From positions 62,001-126,000 of IMG/VR virus record IMGVR_UViG_3300021963_000041: 64,000 nt of DNA. One strand, given 5' to 3'. Below, one piece after another: positions 57,508 to 64,000 of this stretch. The notes beneath the pieces were generated by a model, which had not been told where the DNA came from, did no database searches, and saw only the letters and a program-made list of their open reading frames with translations. A program made the translations under genes and the position numbers. How positions within the stretch are numbered: the stretch's first letter is position 1; the number at the start of each line of letters is the position of its first letter. The stretch is from a virus.

Positions 57508-59066
57508 TGCACGTCAAACTTGTATAGGTATCGTGATCGTACTCCCGTAGTTGGGTTTATTTCAGAAATATTTTGTGTAAAACCTAACACTGTGGTTGTT
57601 CTATTGTCTGCAGTAAGCATATTGCTACCACTCTGCTGAGTTCCAAATAAAGGTTGTGATGAATTACTCAAAAAACCTACGTGAATTGGATCTTGAATCT
57701 CGTTAGTATCTAGATTAACAACGAACATGGAAGACTTACCTTTTACCGTTGGCTCTACCCAAACATATAATAGAGAAGCGCTACCAGAGCTAATTAAATC
57801 TACATTCTTATTAATAGCTGCACCTGTCACTTTACTATTTGCACCAACGTATTGTCTTGCGTCAATAACCTCATAGGTAAATTGTGCATAAAACTGACTA
57901 GCATTAATGTTATTCAGTATTGTACCATCCTCTAACACAGCTACAACATTAATCTGCGCATCACTACTATTTGCTTGAAACTTAATAGCACCTACTGCGC
58001 TATCGTATCGAATCATATCTTTATCACACAACAATCTTACAATTGGTGCAGCGTCTATTTTGAGATAATTACTAAGGCTAATATCGAAGCTTGAAGCGTA
58101 AATATTGTTTTGACCTTTTAGTGTAAAGTATGCAAACCCCTTTGAACCTACAATATCCACAACACCCGTCGTAGCATGCTCTCCTGGATCACCCATTGCA
58201 CTAATAGTTGAGTATGATGCTGAGTATGCTGCACCAAAACCTTGCAACTCTATATTACTAGTCATCAGTCTTGATGTACTGTCCTTGTAAATAGCAAGAA
58301 TCCTATTAGTCTGTTCTGGTTGTGTTGAAGGAATCGCTGCATAATAATCTCCACGATAATCATTATCGGCACCCCAGTATGGAGGTAATATTGGATTAGG
58401 TGGTTCTAAATAAGGTACTACGGTTGTTGCTACAACTTGCTTGTTACTGACATCTAACTCCATAGCTAGTAAACCACCATAATAAGAGCCACTCTGATTG
58501 TGGGATACTAGAATTATTGGTCTAACGACTGGTAATGCTCCCGCAAATGGATAATAATCAATTCTATTGATATAGCTTCCACTCAAACCGATATCTTCAT
58601 AAGGCATACCACCGCCAATAAAGGTTGACATCTGGTAATCCATCTGCTTGATTCTGAATCCGCCACCTGTTCCTAAGGTTGGATCTGATTCTATTGTTAT
58701 GACACGACTTGGACCATTACCATCAGTATTATCTAACACTCCCGCAATGTACTTGTTTGCAACTAATGGCGTTGAACTAAAACTCGTGACTGTTGCTGAA
58801 TTGTACTGTAATTCAAACGTATCACTATCAACCTCAGCATAGCCTAATATATTATCACTATTTACATAGTAATAAGCTGTTACTGGATCTGTATCGTATA
58901 TCTTTGTTGAATAAGGTGCTTGTAATTCGTAGAAGCTGGAGCTATTCGATACTGATCCGGTGATCTCAATCTTAGTATAACTCACATTTTCCGACCACAG
59001 CTTATGTGTACGGAATGGTGTGATTCGTACATCTGATTTGTCTAAACTTTTGAAAACTCCTGCCAT
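57504..59066 (-). CDS. Virion structural protein
   Basis: A 520-residue beta-rich protein starting AGVFKSLDKSDVRITPFRTH, which I recall as a conserved opening in marine T4-like phages. The middle contains PPNPILPPYWGADNDYRGDY and a stretch with several repeated beta strands, a layout reminiscent of beta-propellers (ILAIYKDSTSRLMTSNIE, KGFAYFTLKGQNNIYASSFD). No enzymatic motif seen. The TATTTATA motif ends 4 bases before the ATG, after the terminator of the upstream gene, so it leads the transcript that runs on into the replication island. Confidence 0.6.
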   Translation of the reverse strand: MAGVFKSLDKSDVRITPFRTHKLWSENVSYTKIEITGSVSNSSSFYELQAPYSTKIYDTDPVTAYYYVNSDNILGYAEVDSDTFELQYNSATVTSFSSTPLVANKYIAGVLDNTDGNGPSRVITIESDPTLGTGGGFRIKQMDYQMSTFIGGGMPYEDIGLSGSYINRIDYYPFAGALPVVRPIILVSHNQSGSYYGGLLAMELDVSNKQVVATTVVPYLEPPNPILPPYWGADNDYRGDYYAAIPSTQPEQTNRILAIYKDSTSRLMTSNIELQGFGAAYSASYSTISAMGDPGEHATTGVVDIVGSKGFAYFTLKGQNNIYASSFDISLSNYLKIDAAPIVRLLCDKDMIRYDSAVGAIKFQANSSDAQINVVAVLEDGTILNNINASQFYAQFTYEVIDARQYVGANSKVTGAAINKNVDLISSGSASLLYVWVEPTVKGKSSMFVVNLDTNEIQDPIHVGFLSNSSQPLFGTQQSGSNMLTADNRTTTVLGFTQNISEINPTTGVRSRYLYKFDVQ

Positions 59067-59070
59067 TGTA

Positions 59071-59078
59071 TATAAATA
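59071..59078 (-). promoter_or_regulatory. TATTTATA motif before the 520-residue structural gene
   Basis: Ends 4 bases before the ATG at 59066 and starts 5 bases after a terminator. Confidence 0.6.
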
Positions 59079-59083
59079 TGGCT

Positions 59084-59117
59084 AAAAAAGAAACCCTCCA
59101 CTTTAGGTAGAGGGTTC
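59084..59117 (-). terminator. Terminator after the 360-residue virion gene
   Basis: Nine-base stem ACCCTCTAC / GTGGAGGGT with one G-U pair, then a T-run. Confidence 0.8.
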
Positions 59118-59135
59118 ATTTTTGCTAATTTAAAA

Positions 59136-60218
59136 TTAGTAGTCTAATTTAACCTTAATAAGAGCTTCTCGGTTGAATGATTTCAACAATGGCTTGCTCA
59201 ACTTGGCTACTGCTACTAAACGGTTTCTATCGTCATACATTCCAATTGTTGTAATATAAACGCTTGGATTTCTTAACATGCTAGCATGTAGGAATGTTCC
59301 TGTGCTTCCAGTTACAAACGTTGGATTGTTTGAGAAGTTGAATTGTTTATTAGTTACACGAACAAAGTAGTGTGTAGATGTTACTTTTTCTTCACTTCGA
59401 GCTGCAAAATATGTAGAGCCTGAGATTCGGAAAGACATCGTTACGTGGTTTCTTGGTTGCGTTGCAGCTGCTGCTAGTGTAGTTGCAGATGCACTGTTGA
59501 ATGGAATACCACATCCAGTTGCTCCAGTACCTCTTAATAAACCGGCATGGAATACAAAGACACCTTGGTCTGGATAGAACAATCCATACTGAGTGTTAGA
59601 TGCAGTCACACCACCAGAACCTGAGTAGATTCCAAATACGCGACCTGCTTCGTTGATTGTTGGCGAATCACCTTGACCGCTAGCATCAATAAAGCTTAGG
59701 TAGCTAGATGTAAAGTTATTACCCGTATATGTAGCATTTGAACCAGATCCAATTCTCAATTCCCAGTTTCCTGGATCAATCTTTTGACGGAATCTTGAAC
59801 GAGCTACATTGATTACAATAATCTCGTTTGCTGAAGAGCTATTGATTGTAAATACACTATCCGTTGGAGGAAGTAACATATTACGATACTGCGAGTATAT
59901 AGCTCTTGTTGGTGTATCATTTGAGTTGTTACCTACAGTGTTTGAATCACCATAAGAACCACTACCCTGTCTGTGGCCATAAGCAATTGCAAACTGAATT
60001 GCTGCATTGGTTGCTGATTGTGGGTTTCTGTGGTACACATTCATGTAGTAGTCTCCTGATTGAGACATCTGAGTAGAAGATGTAAAGAAGCCTACACCAG
60101 AATAAGCAGCTGATGCCGACAGTGGGTTAATGTTTTCAGACCAAACTGGCTGGGAGATTGTTTGAACGTCTCCTGGTACGATATCGTCTTGCGTGAAGAT
60201 TTTATATATTTCTGCCAT
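59136..60218 (-). CDS. Virion structural protein with shared C-terminal module
   Basis: A 360-residue protein. It starts AEIYKIFTQDDIVPGDVQTI, continues with MNVYHRNPQSATNAAIQFAI and a Ser/Gly-rich beta domain. The last 40 residues (ITTIGMYDDRNRLVAVAKLS) are closely similar to the end of the 551-residue protein. A terminator lies just after the stop. I recall this type of protein in T4-like marine phages as a structural protein near the baseplate genes, without an assigned T4 name. Confidence 0.65.
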   Translation of the reverse strand: MAEIYKIFTQDDIVPGDVQTISQPVWSENINPLSASAAYSGVGFFTSSTQMSQSGDYYMNVYHRNPQSATNAAIQFAIAYGHRQGSGSYGDSNTVGNNSNDTPTRAIYSQYRNMLLPPTDSVFTINSSSANEIIVINVARSRFRQKIDPGNWELRIGSGSNATYTGNNFTSSYLSFIDASGQGDSPTINEAGRVFGIYSGSGGVTASNTQYGLFYPDQGVFVFHAGLLRGTGATGCGIPFNSASATTLAAAATQPRNHVTMSFRISGSTYFAARSEEKVTSTHYFVRVTNKQFNFSNNPTFVTGSTGTFLHASMLRNPSVYITTIGMYDDRNRLVAVAKLSKPLLKSFNREALIKVKLDY

Positions 60219-60224
60219 TGTCTA

Positions 60225-60980
60225 TTACTTATTTGCTAATCCTACTTGAATATCAAGAGCAGCGAAGTTTGTAGGATCAACTGATACAGATACAGTTTTG
60301 AATCCACCAGTCTCGTTACCGATGATTGTTAATAATGTGCGTTTGATAGTTAAAAGGTTTGCTTGAGCTTTAGGTTTCAATACAAACTTCTTACCAACCC
60401 TAACAATTGTTTTACCAGCTGTTGTTACGCTAGTAACTTCATCGTCTAAGAAGCTAGTCACTCCTGCTGCATTAGCATTTGCTGCTAGTACTTCTGGATT
60501 AAGTCCTACAGCTGATGTATTAGCAGGTGCTTTAGAAACACCACCGTCTGCTGCAACTTCTAGAGTTGCTACAGTATCGTCTGCTAAGATTGCTGTATAA
60601 CCTAATGAATCATTTCCTCCCGCTAAGTTAAGGGTAGCTGGACTAACTACAATCTCTTGCTTTAATGAAGTGAAGCTTACTGCTGTTGGTGAAACGCTAA
60701 TTACTGGAATACCTATAACATCTTTTGGAAGAGTTACAAGTTTGTAACGTAACATTTGAGTTTCATCTGGTAACGCTTCTAATACCGGCATGTTTTCAAT
60801 CACAGCTCCATAGTAGTTTGTACCTAATGTGTGGGCTGGATTCCATAGGTCGTAGTCGACTTCGTCGTCAGATAACGCGAATTTTGTGATGTTTAATTTA
60901 CCACCACCTGCTAAAATCTCACGACCCTTATTCGTAAGAATAGCATCTACTGTGACGGTTGAATTATCTAAGTATCCCAT
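60225..60980 (-). CDS. Conserved virion protein (MGYLDNSTVTVDAILT type)
   Basis: A 251-residue protein. The first 60 residues (GYLDNSTVTVDAILTNKGRE, then LNITKFALSDDEVDYDLWNP) are a highly conserved start that I recall in many T4-like marine phages. The middle third includes the Ser/Thr/Val-rich segments TAVSFTSLKQEIVVSPATLN and a C-terminal beta domain. No function known to me; it lies between large structural genes and is probably a virion component. TATTTATA motif 15 bases upstream. Confidence 0.65.
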   Translation of the reverse strand: MGYLDNSTVTVDAILTNKGREILAGGGKLNITKFALSDDEVDYDLWNPAHTLGTNYYGAVIENMPVLEALPDETQMLRYKLVTLPKDVIGIPVISVSPTAVSFTSLKQEIVVSPATLNLAGGNDSLGYTAILADDTVATLEVAADGGVSKAPANTSAVGLNPEVLAANANAAGVTSFLDDEVTSVTTAGKTIVRVGKKFVLKPKAQANLLTIKRTLLTIIGNETGGFKTVSVSVDPTNFAALDIQVGLANK

Positions 60981-60995
60981 TGCTATTTGTTTTTA

Positions 60996-61003
60996 TATAA
61001 ATA
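60996..61003 (-). promoter_or_regulatory. TATTTATA motif before the 251-residue virion gene
   Basis: Ends 15 bases before the ATG at 60980. Confidence 0.55.
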
Positions 61004-61021
61004 TGTCTTGTTTTGTAAATC

Positions 61022-64000
61022 TTACTTTATTTCAAAAGTTCCCTTGACGTTTGGTTTTACGCCTAATTGCTTACCGCCACCTACTGTAATTTGCACTACC
61101 GGTCCTCCATCAGAAGTATCGGGGCTGTTAATATTCCAGTCTGTTGATGACATTTTACAACCGTCGTATCGAGCATTCCTCATACCATAACTATCACGTA
61201 AGTGAAAATCTTGTACATCAGCTCGATAGTTTAAACATCTTACTTTGAGTTTTGGAATCCAAGTTGCGTTTGGTGCTAAACTTGGTGAGATGTATAATCT
61301 CAGACCTAGCCAGTTACCAAGTGCTCGAGTTGTAAACACTACATCTGTTTGTGTAGATGTTGGTGTAATAGATCCAGTTAAACCACAATCTAAATCTCCA
61401 AAGTGAAGTTCTAGAGTGTTGTTTACGCCAGCCGCACCCTCATCAGTAGATATCGTTATCTCATAAATGTAGTTTGCTGTTTTTGCGTCGTCAGCTTTGT
61501 AGAAAAATGCAGGTATTCTAACTGAAGCTGTTACTGGTGTTCCAGTTGCTGCTGTTTGGTAAAATGATAAACCTGGATATGCATATCCTGCTCCTGCAAG
61601 CTGCCAATAACCTACCGAAATTGAACCAGTAACTGGATCAATAGCAAATGATGCTGAGTATAGTGATCTGACTTGCAAACCATAGGATGATAACCATGCA
61701 TTTTCAACCCATGCTGCACTAGATGTTATTGTTGTGACTGTGGTACTTGTAGCTGTGTCAGAGTATGTTGTATGTTTATCAAACGCTTTTCCACCGTAGA
61801 TATCAATATCATATATATCACCACTAATGTTAGCAACACTACTAGGAGTGTTATCCATAATAACTGGGCTATAAGGTTCGTGATAGTCATAACGACTACT
61901 AGTGAAAGGTGTCCACGTCAATCCTACCCCACTTCCACTTTGATAATAACTTGTAAATACATACTGAGATCCATCAGCTATTAAATCCCTACCGTATGCA
62001 GTAGTTCTTGTTTTAGCTTCTCCAGCCATGCTACCGCTGGTTGATGGATTATCATCAACACCAACTCTAGTAAATTCATTTGCATAGCTTGAAGCAAAAT
62101 CTGGAGTAGTATCTAGGTTAGTACCATCTAACACTACAAAATCGATTTCTGTGTTTTCAAAACCAGGCAAACTCTCTATATCCCTACGTGGTGATTCATA
62201 TTCGTAAGTTGGATACGATATTACATCGTTAAACTCAGCAACGTTCTGTTGTTCACCGCTAAATCTAATATAGTCAGACTCGTCTCCACCTATTTTACCT
62301 TCTTGAACATAACCCGATCCATCACGGAATGGCTCGCCATCACCATCTTGAACAAAGCCACCGGGTGTAATGTACGTTTCTGGTCCTACATCTAAAGACG
62401 AACTATAATGGTTTTCCTCAAAGGTTGGTAGCTTTGTTGGTATCTTACTTCTAGTAAGAATGTTTGGTTCTACAACAAATCCAATTTGTGCATTAGCACG
62501 ATGTGGAATGAATTTTTTAATTATTTGGAATAGTGCCGAATCAAAGTGTTGGATCAGTCTGATATAGTTTTGTGGTCTATATCTTCCAGATGTATACTTT
62601 TTTAAGTATTCGTATTGCAAATTTTCCAAGTCAGGGTAGTGATCTTTATCTAGGTCACTTGGAGTACCTATAAAATCATCGATACTAAGACCACCAAATT
62701 GCTCTGCAATGTCTTGGTTTACCTCATTAACTGGTGACAAGTAGACACCTAATCGTGGTGAGTCCGCAGGATAATTATCTGTTAAAGACCTCTCTGCGCT
62801 ATTATCACGATATAGTTGTGAATCTCCTGCTAAAAAGGTTTCGTCGATTCTAATTTTATTACCAACTTGCCTATTTGCTCCTAAATCAGGCCACTCCATT
62901 GAATGGATCTCCACGTTAGGTTTGTGTATTGATCCACTAAAGTTGTAAGCTCTAATATCAGTACCCGATTTGTATTGTTGGTTTGGATGTGATGAAGAAA
63001 CCACTAAACCATTGCTACCAGTAACCGCTAGTTTTTTGTTGTCAGCTCCTAATGGATGACGCATCATCAAGGTGTAGAAGCTAGATGTACTTCCGGTATA
63101 CGTGTCAGATAAGTTTCCTTGGTAACTTGTTGGTGCGAGTGTATGATTATCTAAAATACTATCTTGTAGTGGTTCGCTCCAATATCTCAACTCTTGAATA
63201 GAACCAGTCCACAATAGCATTGAATGACTCTGTGCAATGGTATATGATCCTGTTCCAGGTAGCCATAAATGGCTGCTAGATATGTGCGAAGTTGTCCAGG
63301 CATTATTGTAAGAGGCACTAGTTAATCCAGTTACAGTGATTGATGAACTTTGTGAAAATACTACTTTTTCATACTTCGCTTTTTTAACAATGAGCGAGTA
63401 TGTTTGAGAAACTGAATCTGTGTTAGTAGCTTGCGATCTATTAACTGCAACATGATACCAGTCGCCATCGTAGATTGAACAACTAACACTAGCTGTAGCC
63501 CATGTCGTTGAGGATCCCCATGTTGATGTGGAGTTATTATTATTACCTAAATACAGTTTTAAATACTGAAAGTCTCCAGATTTAGAAGCTTCTAAATACC
63601 ACGAACCAGATTTCTCCATTAAGCGTTGTATCTTCGATTGACTTACTGCCATCTTTACACGCAACTCTACTGCATTTGGATACAAGGATTGTGATCCTAT
63701 ACTATCCCAATCAGCTCTCAATGTTTGTACTGGATTTCCAGATATTTGACCGTTATAGCCTACTGTAGTTGAGTAATTAAAACGCTCATGAACCCAATCA
63801 GTTTTTGTATTAAATTCTGGTTCAGCTCCTCCGTATTCACGGATTCTAAGAATTGTTTGTGGAATACCAAAGCAGTTAATTAAAGCTCTAACACCTCGTT
63901 CTGTACCTTTGGTTTTTAATAAATAAGGAAGGTTGTTAATAATACGCTTCCAAGTCTCTTTGGTTTTATCCTCACTCGTTATGCTATAAGTCGATGCTAA
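61022..64000 (-). CDS. Large structural protein with LamG-like domain, 5' end missing
   Basis: The frame is open from the stop at 61022-61024 to the window edge (at least 992 residues); the true start is outside, so no start inside the window should be used. The visible N-terminal part has KETWKRIINNLPYLLKTKGT, then ERGVRALINCFGIPQTILRI and REYGG, a motif I recall as conserved in large marine phage structural proteins. A LamG-like sandwich follows at about residues 110-290 (DGDWYHVAVNRSQA, GSIQELRYWSEPLQDSILDN). The rest is Ser/Thr/Tyr-rich and beta. Probably a baseplate-associated or fibre-type protein. Confidence 0.7.
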   Translation of the reverse strand, partial: LASTYSITSEDKTKETWKRIINNLPYLLKTKGTERGVRALINCFGIPQTILRIREYGGAEPEFNTKTDWVHERFNYSTTVGYNGQISGNPVQTLRADWDSIGSQSLYPNAVELRVKMAVSQSKIQRLMEKSGSWYLEASKSGDFQYLKLYLGNNNNSTSTWGSSTTWATASVSCSIYDGDWYHVAVNRSQATNTDSVSQTYSLIVKKAKYEKVVFSQSSSITVTGLTSASYNNAWTTSHISSSHLWLPGTGSYTIAQSHSMLLWTGSIQELRYWSEPLQDSILDNHTLAPTSYQGNLSDTYTGSTSSFYTLMMRHPLGADNKKLAVTGSNGLVVSSSHPNQQYKSGTDIRAYNFSGSIHKPNVEIHSMEWPDLGANRQVGNKIRIDETFLAGDSQLYRDNSAERSLTDNYPADSPRLGVYLSPVNEVNQDIAEQFGGLSIDDFIGTPSDLDKDHYPDLENLQYEYLKKYTSGRYRPQNYIRLIQHFDSALFQIIKKFIPHRANAQIGFVVEPNILTRSKIPTKLPTFEENHYSSSLDVGPETYITPGGFVQDGDGEPFRDGSGYVQEGKIGGDESDYIRFSGEQQNVAEFNDVISYPTYEYESPRRDIESLPGFENTEIDFVVLDGTNLDTTPDFASSYANEFTRVGVDDNPSTSGSMAGEAKTRTTAYGRDLIADGSQYVFTSYYQSGSGVGLTWTPFTSSRYDYHEPYSPVIMDNTPSSVANISGDIYDIDIYGGKAFDKHTTYSDTATSTTVTTITSSAAWVENAWLSSYGLQVRSLYSASFAIDPVTGSISVGYWQLAGAGYAYPGLSFYQTAATGTPVTASVRIPAFFYKADDAKTANYIYEITISTDEGAAGVNNTLELHFGDLDCGLTGSITPTSTQTDVVFTTRALGNWLGLRLYISPSLAPNATWIPKLKVRCLNYRADVQDFHLRDSYGMRNARYDGCKMSSTDWNINSPDTSDGGPVVQITVGGGKQLGVKPNVKGTFEIK

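Noticed and set aside
61022-63721. Start of the last structural gene at 63721
   Set aside because: That codon is TTG inside an open frame that continues to the window edge with conserved sequence (NLPYLLKTKGT).

Overview
The window is part of the genome of a contractile-tailed (myovirus) phage with a T4-like morphogenesis core. All genes I accept are on the minus strand, so transcription runs from position 64000 down to 1. The T4-type order is intact: terminase large subunit, portal, prohead protease, acidic scaffold and major capsid protein, then (after a PhoH ATPase) three neck/tail-completion proteins, tail fibres, sheath, tube, tail assembly chaperone, tape measure and baseplate. The DNA is AT-rich, coding density is very high, and many genes are joined by ATGA or TAATG overlaps. 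Start codons mostly lack Shine-Dalgarno sequences and sit in A-rich context. That, together with a spanin-like pair of a style I associate with Bacteroidota phages, suggests a Bacteroidota host; this is inference. I saw no tRNA, rRNA, CRISPR or insertion sequence.

Layout in transcription order. 64000-55852: five large structural proteins, several with LamG-like folds; the first is cut by the window edge. 55839-51296: a recombination and replication island with a T7 endonuclease I-like resolvase, a DnaG-type primase and a single-chain Mre11-Rad50 fusion. 51279-47227: three more structural proteins. 47234-40129: a predicted nucleotidyltransferase-ligase fusion, many small proteins (zinc ribbon, membrane GAF, ParB-like, acidic) and a spanin-like overlapping pair. 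40113-30242: the head genes. 30137-26464: PhoH, neck and tail terminator. 26464-11176: tail fibres and adhesins, including two Gly-Pro-Thr collagen-like proteins, a fibre with an ILEI/FAM3-like domain and a PKHD-type 2-oxoglutarate oxygenase. 11109-1: sheath, tube, chaperone, tape measure and baseplate; the last gene is cut by the left edge.

The regulatory logic is partly legible. An octamer TATTTAT(A/T/G) on the coding strand precedes 19 genes or gene groups. At six places it lies directly after a Rho-independent terminator, so it is probably the core of a phage late promoter. It is the reverse complement of the T4 late element TATAAATA.

The observations most worth follow-up are: a probable frameshift that fuses a gp26-like protein to a conserved chaperone extension; a prolyl-hydroxylase-like oxygenase placed directly after a collagen-like fibre gene; the TATTTATA promoter set; a nucleotidyltransferase-ligase enzyme with a capsid-targeting-like N-terminus and a possible internal prohead-protease site; and the fused Mre11-Rad50 protein.
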